Part shown: one piece after another, positions 48,118 through 56,737 of the stretch
Layout of the letters: every line of letters begins with the position of its first letter
How positions within the stretch are numbered: position 1 is the first letter of the stretch
DNA from: Micromonospora zingiberis
Lineage (GTDB): Bacteria; Actinomycetota; Actinomycetes; Mycobacteriales; Micromonosporaceae
Length of the DNA: 64,000 nucleotides
Reading direction: 5' to 3'
NCBI RefSeq assembly: GCF_004331455.1
Contig: NZ_SJJR01000015.1
Span: forward strand, 1-64,000
Position numbers and translations under genes: made by a program
Notes under the pieces: model-generated
The model's input: the letters and a program-made list of their open reading frames with translations, nothing else
Database searches by the model: none
Told to the model about the DNA's origin: nothing

Positions 48118-49704
48118 ATGAGCTTTCCTGTTCGTCCGGTGGCGGCGGCTGCGCCGGCCGAGTCGGCGTCCGACAGCGCGGCGACCGAGGCCCGCCGGGG
48201 CGCCCGCAGTGGGGTGGCCGGGCTGTTCGGCGCCGCCGTCAACGGACTCATGGGTTTCGTCCTGGTGGTCGTCATCACCCGTGGCTACGGCACCGAGGGT
48301 TCCGGTGTCTTCTTCGCCGCGATCGGTGTGGTGACGGTGGCTGCCGCGGTGTGCGTACTGGGCGCCGAGACCGGACTGATCTGGAGTCTTCCGCGCCGTC
48401 GACCCGGCCCGCAGGGCGACGCGGCGCGGATGCTGCCGGTCGCGTTGATTCCGCCGCTGGCGGCCGCGTTCGCCGTCGCGGTCGTCGGGGTCCTCACGGC
48501 CGACCCCCTCGCCCGTCGGCTGTTGGACGGGTCGGACGCCGGCGGGGCTGCCCTGCTCACCGTCAGCTTCGCCGCCGTACCGGTGGTGGTGGCGATGACC
48601 CTGCTGTTCGCCGTGCTGCGCAGCGTACGGTCGATGCGGGCCTACGTTGCCGTGCAGTCGGTCCTGCTGCCCACCGCGCGGCCGCTGCTGGTCGGTGCGG
48701 CCGCGTTGGTCGGCGGTGGACTGCTGGCCGGCATCATCGGCTGGCTGGTGCCCGCGCTACTGGCCATGGTGGTGGCGTTCCTGCTGGTCGCTGGTCCGTT
48801 GGGGCTCGGCCGGGGAGCGCGGCTACGGGCCCGACGCGACGAGTGGGGCTCGTTCTGGCGGTTCGCGCTGCCCCGGGCCGCCTCGGCGGCGATCGACGCC
48901 GGCGCGGTCTGGGTCGGCGTACTGCTCACCACCGTGCTCGCCGGGGCAGCCGAGGCCGGTGTCTTCGGCGCGGTGAGCCGGTACATCCTGGCCGGTCAAC
49001 TCGCCATGCAGGGGCTGCGGGTGGCGGTGTCGCCGCAGCTGTCCCGGCTGTTCGGACAGGACCGCCCGGACGCGGCCGCGGCCCTGCACCGGCAGTTGAC
49101 CACCTGGGCGTTGGTGCTGTCCTGGCCGGTGTATCTGCTGCTGGCCATCTTCGGCGCGGGGTTCCTCGAACTCTTCGGATCGGGGTTCGCCAGCGGCGCC
49201 ACCGCGATGACCGTGCTCGCGCTGGCCATGCTCGTGAACACGGGGGTGGGCAACGTACAGAGTCTGCTGCTGATGAGCGGACGCAGCGGGCTGCACCTCG
49301 CGGCGACCGTGGCCGGGCTCACGGTCACCGTCTCCCTCGGTCTGGTGTTGATCCCCGCCCACGGTGCCACCGGCGCGGCGTGCGCCTGGGCGGCGGGCAT
49401 CGTCACGGAGAACCTGATGGCCGTGACCTGTGCCCGCATCGTGGTCGGGCAGCCGTTGGCGGACCCGTCGATGGTGCGGGCCGCACTCCTCACGTTCGGC
49501 GCGGTGGGCGCTGCCGCGACGGTCGGCGTGTTGGCCGGCGGCCGGGGCATCGTCGGCCTGGCGGTGGCGCTGGCCGTACTGGCCGCCGGTTGCGTCGGTT
49601 TGTTGACGTTGCCCAGGGTGCGGCGTGGCATCCGGGCGACCATGGTGCAGATCCGTGGCGGATCGCCGACGAGCGCATCGCCACGACCTTCGAAGGGCAG
49701 GTGA
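48118..49704 (+). CDS. Wzx/MurJ-like polysaccharide flippase
   Basis: 528 residues with about 12-14 hydrophobic helices and no enzyme motifs. The start of the membrane domain (GVAGLFGAAVNGLMGFVLVVVITRGYGTEGSGVFFAAI) follows the polysaccharide-transport/MATE-like pattern, and a typical second-half signature lies in AEAGVFGAVSRYILAGQLAMQGLRVAVSPQLSRLFGQ. It should flip lipid-linked repeat units to the outer face for the polymerase encoded just before. The ATG at 48118 lies behind GTGGAGGG; the 34-base gap from the previous stop resembles the spacer between ruvA and ruvB. Confidence 0.82.
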   Translation: MSFPVRPVAAAAPAESASDSAATEARRGARSGVAGLFGAAVNGLMGFVLVVVITRGYGTEGSGVFFAAIGVVTVAAAVCVLGAETGLIWSLPRRRPGPQGDAARMLPVALIPPLAAAFAVAVVGVLTADPLARRLLDGSDAGGAALLTVSFAAVPVVVAMTLLFAVLRSVRSMRAYVAVQSVLLPTARPLLVGAAALVGGGLLAGIIGWLVPALLAMVVAFLLVAGPLGLGRGARLRARRDEWGSFWRFALPRAASAAIDAGAVWVGVLLTTVLAGAAEAGVFGAVSRYILAGQLAMQGLRVAVSPQLSRLFGQDRPDAAAALHRQLTTWALVLSWPVYLLLAIFGAGFLELFGSGFASGATAMTVLALAMLVNTGVGNVQSLLLMSGRSGLHLAATVAGLTVTVSLGLVLIPAHGATGAACAWAAGIVTENLMAVTCARIVVGQPLADPSMVRAALLTFGAVGAAATVGVLAGGRGIVGLAVALAVLAAGCVGLLTLPRVRRGIRATMVQIRGGSPTSASPRPSKGR

Positions 49705-49711
49705 GTGTGGC

Positions 49712-50614
49712 GTGCCGTCCATCCGGGACCGGGTGAAGCAGTTGGTGCCGCTCCAGGTGACCAACCGGGTGCGGGAGAGCCTCGTCGACTACGGGGTACG
49801 CACCAGCGACCGCCGGCCGCTGCCGGATTTCCTCATCATCGGCACCAAGCGGGGCGGTACGACCTCGCTGTGGAACTACCTCATCCAGCACCCGCTGGTG
49901 CCCCGGCTCTTTCCGGCCTGGAACACGAAGTCTTCGCACTACTTCGAGGAGCACTGGGGTCGGGGCGAGGCGTGGTACCGCTCGCACTTCCCGACCCTGC
50001 GGCAGCGGGAGGCCCTGGAGAGCCGGCACGGCGGCCCGGTCCGGGTGGGTGAGGCCGCCCCGCTGTACATGTTCCATCCGCTGGCCGCGCAGCGGGTCGC
50101 CGCGCTGATGCCCCAGGTGAAACTCATCGTGCTGTTGCGTGATCCGGTGGAGCGGGCGTACTCGCACTGGAAGGAGCGGAGCACCAACGGGGTGGAGCCG
50201 CTGGACTTCGCCGCCGCGCTGGCCGCCGAGGCGGAGCGTACGGCGGGGGAGCGGGAGCGGCTGATCGCCGAGCCGGAGTACTTCAGCGAGCCCTACGACT
50301 GGTACACCTACCGGGCCCGGGGCCGCTATCTGGAGCACCTCGAACCGTGGCTGGCGCGGTTCGACCGGGCCCAGTTGCTCTTCCTGCCCAGCGAGGACCT
50401 CTACCGCGACGCGCGGGCCACCTACCGGCGCACCCTGGACTTCCTCGGTCTGCCCGCCTTCGACCTGCCCGACTTCAAGGTCTACAACGACCGGCGGTCG
50501 GCGCCGCTGGAACCGGCGCTGCGCGCCGAGTTGACCGAGTACTACCGCCCGCACAACGAGGCGTTGCGGCAGCGGCTGGGGCTGAGCCTGGACTGGCCGG
50601 ACCGGGTGGCGTGA
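49712..50614 (+). CDS. sulfotransferase (PAPS-dependent)
   Basis: 300 residues from GTG 49712, 7 bases past the flippase stop. The 5'-phosphosulfate-binding loop FLIIGTKRGGTTSLWNYL (about residues 39-56) and the 3'-phosphate motif LIVLLRDPVERAYSHW (about 138-153) are those of carbohydrate sulfotransferases; AWNTKSSHYFEEHW and EAAPLYMFHPLAA also fit the heparan-sulfotransferase-like family. It would move sulfate from PAPS to a sugar hydroxyl. Its place between flippase and glycosyltransferase genes suggests a sulfated polysaccharide. PAPS synthesis genes are not in the window. Confidence 0.85.
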   Translation: MPSIRDRVKQLVPLQVTNRVRESLVDYGVRTSDRRPLPDFLIIGTKRGGTTSLWNYLIQHPLVPRLFPAWNTKSSHYFEEHWGRGEAWYRSHFPTLRQREALESRHGGPVRVGEAAPLYMFHPLAAQRVAALMPQVKLIVLLRDPVERAYSHWKERSTNGVEPLDFAAALAAEAERTAGERERLIAEPEYFSEPYDWYTYRARGRYLEHLEPWLARFDRAQLLFLPSEDLYRDARATYRRTLDFLGLPAFDLPDFKVYNDRRSAPLEPALRAELTEYYRPHNEALRQRLGLSLDWPDRVA

Positions 50615-50666
50615 GGCGGATGCGCGAGCGGGCCAGCGGTGCCGGGCGGACCGGCGTGGTGACCAG

Positions 50667-51917
50667 GTGACCGGGGCGGTGGACCCCCGTACCCGCGACG
50701 ACGGGCTGGGATGGGTCACCCGGGCGGTCTTCGGCGATCAGCGGATCGCGCTGGTCGTGGATGCCGCCGTCCCGGCCGGGCACACCGTGGTGGCCCGCTA
50801 CGCGATCGTCCCGTCGGTGGACCGGGCCCGGTTCCTGCTGCCGCTCGGATCGTCGCGGGCCACGGCGGGGGCGTTGCTGGCGTACAACGCGCTGCGGCCG
50901 GTGAAGGTGCGGGCCGTGCGGGCCGCACTCGGCGTGGCGGCGCGGGCCGGCATGGTCGCCCGCGCCCCGTTTCCGGTGTTGAGTGTCGCCCTGCCGGCCG
51001 CGCTCGACCCCGCCGAGGTGCTGCTCGCCGAGCGGCTCGCGGCCGACCTCGGCGGCGGGACCGCGTACGCGGCCTGCGGGGTGCGCCCGCCGGATCCGAA
51101 CCACAAGCCGACGTTGCAACTGTTCGACCGCGCCGGTGCGCCGCGTGGCTACGCCAAGATCGGTTGGAACGACGCGACCCGCGCGCTGGTCACCGCCGAG
51201 GCCGCAGCCCTGCGGGAGCTGTCCGCGGTGGCCGGTGCGGCCGGGCATCCGGGCACCCCCCGGCTGCTCGCCGAGACCAGCTGGGCCGGGCAGGCCGTGG
51301 CGCTGGTCGAACCGCTGCCCACCGGGGTACGCGGGATGCCGGTGGACGCGCCGCCAGAGCTCGCGGCCCTGCTCGCGGTGGCCCGACGCGGCCGGCCCCC
51401 GGCGACACCGCGACCGCTGGCCGGCTCGCCGTTCCTGACCCGGTTGACGGCGCAGGCGCAGCAGGCCGCGGCCACGGATCCCGCCGGGGCGCGGGCGGTG
51501 GCGGCGGTCACCGAACTGGCGCGTCGGCACGGCGACGTCACCGTCGAGTTCGGACACTGGCACGGCGACTGGGTGCCGTGGAACCTCGGTCGGCACGCCG
51601 GTGGCCTGATCGCCTGGGACTGGGAGCACAGCGGGCCGGATGTGCCGGTCGGGTTCGACCTGGCCCACGACGCGTTCCAGCGGTCGCTGGTGCTGCGGGG
51701 CGAACCGGCCGCGAGCGCGGCCGAGCAGGTACGACAGTGGCTGGACCGGTACGGCGACCGGCTGGGTCTCGATCCGGCTCGCCGCGGCCTGGTGGCCGAC
51801 GCGTACCTGGTGGAGATGTGGCTGCGTACCTGGCGCCTGGCCGCCGCTGGTGCCGGCTGGAATCCGGCGTTGCATCCCGCATTGCTGGACGTCGTCGAGA
51901 AACGACAGGGTGGCTGA
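50667..51917 (+). CDS. aminoglycoside-phosphotransferase-fold protein of the polysaccharide region
   Basis: 416 residues. The C-terminal part carries the phosphotransferase catalytic loop HGDWVPWNLG (about residues 293-302) and the metal-binding Asp in AWDWEHSG (about 310-317), as in the APH/choline-kinase superfamily. The N-terminal 160 residues (sugar- or protein-binding?) are not recognised. GTG 50667 is weakly supported by an upstream ribosome site; the gap after the sulfotransferase gene is 52 bases. The context suggests phosphorylation of a sugar or lipid carrier linked to polymer assembly; it need not confer drug resistance. Confidence 0.75.
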   Translation: MTGAVDPRTRDDGLGWVTRAVFGDQRIALVVDAAVPAGHTVVARYAIVPSVDRARFLLPLGSSRATAGALLAYNALRPVKVRAVRAALGVAARAGMVARAPFPVLSVALPAALDPAEVLLAERLAADLGGGTAYAACGVRPPDPNHKPTLQLFDRAGAPRGYAKIGWNDATRALVTAEAAALRELSAVAGAAGHPGTPRLLAETSWAGQAVALVEPLPTGVRGMPVDAPPELAALLAVARRGRPPATPRPLAGSPFLTRLTAQAQQAAATDPAGARAVAAVTELARRHGDVTVEFGHWHGDWVPWNLGRHAGGLIAWDWEHSGPDVPVGFDLAHDAFQRSLVLRGEPAASAAEQVRQWLDRYGDRLGLDPARRGLVADAYLVEMWLRTWRLAAAGAGWNPALHPALLDVVEKRQGG

Positions 51918-52004
51918 TGTGGTCGGGCCGACCCGACCACCACAGTGGATGATGTCGCTGGGGCGTGATCGTCGTGCAGACACAGCGGACTTGTGGGGAG
52001 TCGC

Positions 52005-52487
52005 GTGGAGAACACCATTGACAGCGGCGGGGAGCAGCCACTGTTGCTGCTGGTCGGATCCAGCGGCGGGCACCTGGCCCAGTTGCTCGCGCTGAAACCG
52101 TGGTACGAGACCTGGCAGCGGTGCTGGGTCACCTTCGACACCCCGGAGGCGGTGTCCCTGTTGGCCGGCGAGGACCTGATCCCGGCGTACCATCCGACCA
52201 CCCGGAACCTACGCAACCTGCTGCGCAACACGCTGCTGGCGGCCCGGGTGCTGCGTCGGCGGCGGGTCGCCGCCGTGGTCACCACCGGGGCCGGCGTGGC
52301 GGTGCCGTTCGTCGTACTGGCCCGGTTGCGCCGGATCCCGACGGTCTACATCGAGGTCTACGACCGGATCGACACCCCGACCCTGACCGCCCGGCTGTGC
52401 CGCCCGTTCCTGTCGGCGATGCTCGTGCAGTGGGAGGAGCAGCGTCGCCAGTACCCGGAGGCCACCGTCGTGGGGACGCTGCTGTGA
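52005..52487 (+). CDS. Alg14/EpsE-like glycosyltransferase membrane subunit (PssD type)
   Basis: 160 residues from GTG 52005 (GGGGAG 4 bases upstream; GTG 51993 is an alternative). It begins with the Alg14 signature LLLVGSSGGHLAQLLALKPW, followed by VTTGAGVAVPFVVLARL and the membrane-associated segment IPTVYIEVYDRIDTPTLT. Alg14-type proteins anchor and provide the acceptor half of a split GT-B enzyme whose donor half is the Alg13-type partner encoded next. The stop overlaps the partner's start (GTGA), matching an obligate pair. Confidence 0.85.
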   Translation: MENTIDSGGEQPLLLLVGSSGGHLAQLLALKPWYETWQRCWVTFDTPEAVSLLAGEDLIPAYHPTTRNLRNLLRNTLLAARVLRRRRVAAVVTTGAGVAVPFVVLARLRRIPTVYIEVYDRIDTPTLTARLCRPFLSAMLVQWEEQRRQYPEATVVGTLL

Positions 52488-53185
52488 CCGGCGAGGCCAC
52501 CCCCGCCGAGGGGCAGCGCGGCGGGTCGGTACGCCCGGCCACCGCCGGCCCGGCCGCGACGGTACGCATACCGGCGCCGCGTGACCGGCGTCCCGACGGC
52601 CGGACCCACCTGCTGGTCTCGGTCGGCACCGACAAGCATCCCTTCGACCGGCTGGTCGGCTGGCTGCGCGAATGGCACACCGACGTCGCCGGTGCGGTGG
52701 CGCTGACCGTGCAGCACGGGCACACCCGGGTCGACGGCCTGCCCGACGCGGTGCCGTTTCTCGGGCACACCGAGTTGCAGACCGCGATGGCCGGGGCCGA
52801 CCTGGTGGTCTGTCACGGTGGCCCGGCCACCATCCTGGAGGCCCGCCGGCACGGGCACCTGCCGATCGTGGTGCCCCGCGATCCGGCCCGTGGCGAGCAC
52901 GTCGACGACCACCAGCAGTTGTTCGCCCGCCGGCTCGGTGCGGCCGGTCTGGTCGCCCTCTGCGAGACCCGGCAGGAACTGCTGGACGCCCTCACCGCCG
53001 GCCTGTCCGACCCCGCCCGGTTCACCGCGAACGTGGACGACGAGGCGGTCGAGGGCCAACGCGCCGCGGTGCGCCGGGTGGGCGTGATCGTCGAGGAGTT
53101 GGTGGCCGAGGCCGCGCAGCGGCGTCAGCGGCCCTGGTGGCGGCCGTGGCGCGGGCCCGGCCCGAACGGAAGGCGCACCCCATGA
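52484..53185 (+). CDS. Alg13-like glycosyltransferase catalytic subunit (PssE type)
   Basis: 233 residues from GTG 52484. After a Pro/Ala-rich N-terminus of about 45 residues, the GT28 C-terminal fold reads HLLVSVGTDKHPFDRLVGWL and then LVVCHGGPATILEARRHGHLPIVVPRDP, the donor-nucleotide site with the HGG motif, and ends with a basic Trp/Arg/Pro-rich tail. Together with the Alg14-type subunit it should form a complete GT-B glycosyltransferase, adding an early sugar to a lipid-linked acceptor at the membrane. Confidence 0.85.
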   Translation: MTGEATPAEGQRGGSVRPATAGPAATVRIPAPRDRRPDGRTHLLVSVGTDKHPFDRLVGWLREWHTDVAGAVALTVQHGHTRVDGLPDAVPFLGHTELQTAMAGADLVVCHGGPATILEARRHGHLPIVVPRDPARGEHVDDHQQLFARRLGAAGLVALCETRQELLDALTAGLSDPARFTANVDDEAVEGQRAAVRRVGVIVEELVAEAAQRRQRPWWRPWRGPGPNGRRTP

Positions 53186-54102
53186 CCGCGTACCCCAGCG
53201 TCACCGCCGTCGTGCCCACCCGGGACCGTCCCGAACTGCTGCGCGCGGCGGTGCGGGCCATCGTCGCCCAGGACTATCCGGGTCAGGTCGAGACGGTCGT
53301 GGTGTACGACCAGTCCGAGCCGGACCCGGCGCTGACCGAGCTGGCCGGCCCGCAGCGCCCGGTGCGGGTGGTGACCAACAGCCGTACCCCGGGGCTGGCC
53401 GGCGCCCGCAACACCGGCACCCTGGCGGCCACCGGCGAACTGGTCGCCTTCTGCGACGACGACGACGAGTGGCTGCCGGGCAAGCTCCGCGCCCAGGTCG
53501 ACGCCCTGACCGCCGTGCCCGGTGCCGAGTTCGTCAGCTGCGGCATCCGGGTCAGCTACGACGGGCACACCGTCGAGCGGGTGCTGGAGCGCGACTCGAT
53601 CAGCCTGTCCGACCTGCTGCGGGACCGGATGACCGAGCTGCACCCGTCGACCTTCCTGATCCGGGCGGCGGCGCTGCGCGACGGGTTCGGGCTGGTCGAC
53701 GAGGAGATCCCGGGCAGCTACGCCGAGGACTACGAGTTCCTGCTGCGCGCTGCCCGCAGCGCCCCGCTGGTCAACCTGCGCACCCCGTACGTGCTGGTGC
53801 GTTGGCACAAGCGGTCGTACTTCGCCCAACGGTGGGACACCATCTCCGAGGCGTTGCAGTGGCTGCTGGAGCGCTATCCCGAGTTCGCCACCCAGCCGGC
53901 GGGGGAGGCCCGGGTCTCCGGACAGATCGCCTTCGCCCGGGCCGCCTCGGGCGACCCTCGGGGAGCGATGCGCTGGGCCCGGCGCACCATCCGGCGCAAC
54001 CCGCGCGAACCCCGGGCCTATCTGGCCCTGGCGGTGGCTGGCCGGGTGGTCCGCGCCGACGCCGTACTGCGCACCCTGCACAAGCGCGGCCGCGGCATCT
54101 GA
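53182..54102 (+). CDS. GT2-family glycosyltransferase
   Basis: 306 residues, ATG 53182 overlapping the preceding stop (ATGA). The GT-A core begins SVTAVVPTRDRPELLRAAV, with the DDD metal motif in AFCDDDDEWLPGKL (about residues 91-104) and the acceptor-site block EEIPGSYAEDYEFLLRA (about 175-191, the ED residues act as the base). It should transfer a sugar from a nucleotide donor to the growing repeat unit in the cytosol. The C-terminal 60 residues look like a helical repeat (GDPRGAMRWARRTIRRNP). Confidence 0.86.
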   Translation: MTAYPSVTAVVPTRDRPELLRAAVRAIVAQDYPGQVETVVVYDQSEPDPALTELAGPQRPVRVVTNSRTPGLAGARNTGTLAATGELVAFCDDDDEWLPGKLRAQVDALTAVPGAEFVSCGIRVSYDGHTVERVLERDSISLSDLLRDRMTELHPSTFLIRAAALRDGFGLVDEEIPGSYAEDYEFLLRAARSAPLVNLRTPYVLVRWHKRSYFAQRWDTISEALQWLLERYPEFATQPAGEARVSGQIAFARAASGDPRGAMRWARRTIRRNPREPRAYLALAVAGRVVRADAVLRTLHKRGRGI

Positions 54103-54158
54103 CGGCCGGTTCCGCTGCACAGCTCGTCCATCCACCCCTACAGAAAGATCAGACGTCG

Positions 54159-54815
54159 ATGGCACTGCACTCGCTCAGGTTCCGCCTCGTCGACTCACCC
54201 ACCTCGTACGGCGCCAAGCGGCGGGCCCGGCGGGCCGCCTGGCTCTCGGAGACGTTCCCCGACCTCGCCGAGATGAGCGTTCTCGACCTCGGCGGGCGGG
54301 TCGAGAGCTGGACCAAGGTTCCGGTCCGCCCGGCCCGCGTACACGTGGTGAACCTCGAACCGCTGCCGTCGCAGCTGCCCGACTGGGCCGAGGCGGACCA
54401 CGCCGACGCCTGCGAACTGCCGAAGGAGATCCTGAGCCGACGGTACGACCTGGTGTTCAGCAACAGCGTGCTGGAGCACGTCGGCGGACACGAACGTCGG
54501 CGGCGGATGGCCGAGGCGATCCGCGAACTGGCGCCCGCCTACTGGGTCCAGACCCCCTACCGGTACTTCCCGGTGGAGCCGCACTGGGTGGCGCCCGGTA
54601 TGCAGTTCCTGCCGGTGTCGATGCGGGTGGTGATGGCCCGCAAGTGGCCGCTCGCGTACACCCCGGGTAAGTCCTACGAGGCGGCCATGCGGCAGGTCCT
54701 GACCACCGAGCTGATCGGGCGTGCGGAACTGCGGTACCTCTTCCCGGACGCGACCATCCGCAACGAGCGTCTCGCGGGTCTCACCAAGTCGATCATTGCG
54801 ATCAAGAAGCCGTAG
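54159..54815 (+). CDS. class I SAM-dependent methyltransferase
   Basis: 218 residues. The Rossmann-like fold appears in MSVLDLGGRVESW (motif I, about residues 39-51), ARVHVVNLEPLPSQLPDW (motif II), DLVFSNSVLEHVGG (about 99-112) and YWVQTPYRYFPVEPHWV. The final domain includes a Lys/Tyr-rich segment. Its place at the end of the polysaccharide region suggests methylation of a sugar, as capping or decoration. The ribosome site before ATG 54159 is weak. Confidence 0.8.
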   Translation: MALHSLRFRLVDSPTSYGAKRRARRAAWLSETFPDLAEMSVLDLGGRVESWTKVPVRPARVHVVNLEPLPSQLPDWAEADHADACELPKEILSRRYDLVFSNSVLEHVGGHERRRRMAEAIRELAPAYWVQTPYRYFPVEPHWVAPGMQFLPVSMRVVMARKWPLAYTPGKSYEAAMRQVLTTELIGRAELRYLFPDATIRNERLAGLTKSIIAIKKP

Positions 54816-54906
54816 GTGGCGCGGCCTCCAACGGGGCCGGTGCCCTCGGCCGCGTCCGGTGGGCGGGACGCGGCGGGCGGTGCGTGTTGGCGGGTACCGG
54901 GCGTGA

Positions 54907-54912
54907 CAGACT
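54907..54912 (+). promoter_or_regulatory. putative -10 box of aroC, leaderless
   Basis: CAGACT ends 7 bases before the GTG at 54920, the same gap as at the antiporter, rarA and aroB starts. The -35 is weak (GTGTTG at 54884-54889, spacer 17). Confidence 0.4.
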
Positions 54913-54919
54913 GGCCGCT

Positions 54920-56098
54920 GTGTTGCGCTGGTTGACCGCAGGGGAATCGCACGGACCCGCTCTCGTCGCGTTGCTGGAGGGGGTGCCGGCCGGGATCGAG
55001 GTGACCACCACCGAGATCGCCGGGGAGTTGGCCCGCCGCCGGCTCGGCTACGGCCGGGGTGCGCGGATGTCCTTCGAGCAGGACGAGATCGAGGTCATCG
55101 GCGGCCTGCGGCACGGGGTGACGCTCGGTAGCCCGGTCGCCCTGCGGGTCGGCAACTCCGAGTGGCCCAAGTGGCAGACCGTGATGGCCGCCGACCCGGT
55201 CGACGCCGACGAGTTGGCCCGGCAGGCCCGCAACGCTCCGCTCACCCGCCCCCGGCCCGGCCACGCCGACCTGGCCGGCATGCAGAAGTACGGCCACACC
55301 GACGCCCGGCCGATCCTGGAGCGGGCCAGCGCGCGGGAGACCGCCGCCCGGGTCGCCGTCGGCACGGTGGCCAAGGCGCTGCTGCGGCAGGCCCTCGACG
55401 TCGAGATCGTCTCGCACGTGGTCGAGCTGGGTCCGGTCGCCGTCAAGCCGGGGCTGCGGCCCCGCCCGGAGGACGCCGCGCGCATCGACGCCGACCCGCT
55501 GCGCTGCCTCGACCCGGAGGCCAGCGCCCGGATGGTCGCCGAGGTCGACGCCGCGAAGAAGGCCGCCGACACCCTCGGCGGGGTGGTCGAGGTGCTGGCC
55601 TACGGGGTGCCACCCGGTCTGGGCAGCCACGTGCAGTGGGACCGTAAGCTCGACGCCCGGCTGGCCACCGCGTTGATGTCGATCCAGGCGATCAAGGGTG
55701 TGGAGATCGGCGACGGCTGGCAGCAGGCCCGTTCGCGCGGCTCCGAGGCGCACGACGAGATCATTCCCACCGCCACCGGCGTACGCCGGGTCACCGACCG
55801 GGCCGGTGGCCTGGAGGGCGGCATCACCACCGGTGAGCCGCTGCGGGTGAAGGCCGCGATGAAGCCGATCTCCTCGCTGAACCGGGCACTGGCCACCGTC
55901 GACATCACCACCGGCGAGCCGGCCACCGCGATCAACCAGCGTTCCGATGTCTGCGCGGTGCCCGCCGCCGCCGTCGTCGCCGAGGCGATGGTGGCGCTGG
56001 TGCTGGCCGAGGCGGCGGTGGAGAAGTTCGGCGGCGACTCGGTCGCCGAGATGCGCCGCAACCTCGCCGGCTACCTCGACGCGCTGGTGATCCGATGA
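54920..56098 (+). CDS. aroC: chorismate synthase
   Basis: 392 residues from GTG 54920, where the protein reads VLRWLTAGESHGPALVALL, the standard start. FMN-dependent removal of phosphate from EPSP yields chorismate. Visible marks: RRLGYGRGARMSFEQDE (signature 1), RPGHADLAGMQKYGHTDARPILERASARETAARV (signature regions split across about 115-148), GVEIGDGW and FGGDSVAEMRRNL. It overlaps aroK by 4 bases and begins the aroC-aroK-aroB-aroQ run. Confidence 0.95.
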   Translation: MLRWLTAGESHGPALVALLEGVPAGIEVTTTEIAGELARRRLGYGRGARMSFEQDEIEVIGGLRHGVTLGSPVALRVGNSEWPKWQTVMAADPVDADELARQARNAPLTRPRPGHADLAGMQKYGHTDARPILERASARETAARVAVGTVAKALLRQALDVEIVSHVVELGPVAVKPGLRPRPEDAARIDADPLRCLDPEASARMVAEVDAAKKAADTLGGVVEVLAYGVPPGLGSHVQWDRKLDARLATALMSIQAIKGVEIGDGWQQARSRGSEAHDEIIPTATGVRRVTDRAGGLEGGITTGEPLRVKAAMKPISSLNRALATVDITTGEPATAINQRSDVCAVPAAAVVAEAMVALVLAEAAVEKFGGDSVAEMRRNLAGYLDALVIR

Positions 56099-56610
56099 GC
56101 GCTGCCACCCGTCCGGTCTGCGTCCTGGTCGGGGCGCCCGGCTCGGGCAAGACCACCGTCGGGCAGGTCCTCGCGGCCGAGCTGGGCGTGGAGTTCCGGG
56201 ACACCGACGCGGACATCGAGCGCCAGGCCGGCAAGCCGATCCCGGAGATCTTCGTCGACGAGGGGGAGGCGCACTTCCGTACCCTCGAACGGGCGGCGGT
56301 GGCCGCGGCGCTGGCCTCCTGCGACGGGGTGCTGGCCCTCGGCGGCGGTGCGGTGCTGGCCGAGGAGAACCGCGCCGCGCTGGTCGGGCACCGGGTGGTG
56401 CACCTGTCGGTCGAGCTGACCGACGCGGTGAAGCGGGTCGGCCTCGGCATCGGGCGTCCGCTGCTGACGATCAACCCACGGGCCACCCTCAAGCACCTGA
56501 TGGATCAGCGCCGACCGCTCTACGCCGAGGTGGCGACCGCGACGGTGATGACCGACGGCCGCACTCCGGAGGAGATCGCCGCCGAGATCATCCCCCTGCT
56601 GAAGCGGTAA
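56095..56610 (+). CDS. aroK: shikimate kinase
   Basis: 171 residues. The P-loop is GAPGSGKTTVG (residues 13-23); shikimate is bound by DTDADIE (about 38-44) and the GGGAV motif (about 83-87); the lid arginine lies in QRRPLYAEVA. ATP-dependent phosphorylation of shikimate is its role. The ATG overlaps the aroC stop. Confidence 0.95.
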   Translation: MSAATRPVCVLVGAPGSGKTTVGQVLAAELGVEFRDTDADIERQAGKPIPEIFVDEGEAHFRTLERAAVAAALASCDGVLALGGGAVLAEENRAALVGHRVVHLSVELTDAVKRVGLGIGRPLLTINPRATLKHLMDQRRPLYAEVATATVMTDGRTPEEIAAEIIPLLKR

Positions 56611-56724
56611 GGAAGGGCCGCCGCTGGCGGTGGCTGCCCCTGCCCGGTTCACGGCGCGGTAAACCTTTGTTCCAACCATCGGGCGCCGCGCGGGCGGAGC
56701 CGGTCGAGGCCGCCACGGGTGGGC

Positions 56725-56730
56725 TAGGCT
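56725..56730 (+). promoter_or_regulatory. -10 box of aroB, leaderless
   Basis: TAGGCT ends 7 bases before the ATG at 56738, the same sequence and gap as at the antiporter gene. No ribosome site is visible, which supports a leaderless start. aroB-aroQ may thus be transcribed apart from aroCK. Confidence 0.5.
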
Positions 56731-56737
56731 CCCGGCG

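Noticed and set aside
50667..51917. Aminoglycoside resistance gene
   Set aside because: Only the superfamily fold is supported; the operon context points to polymer synthesis and the N-terminal part is unlike known resistance kinases.
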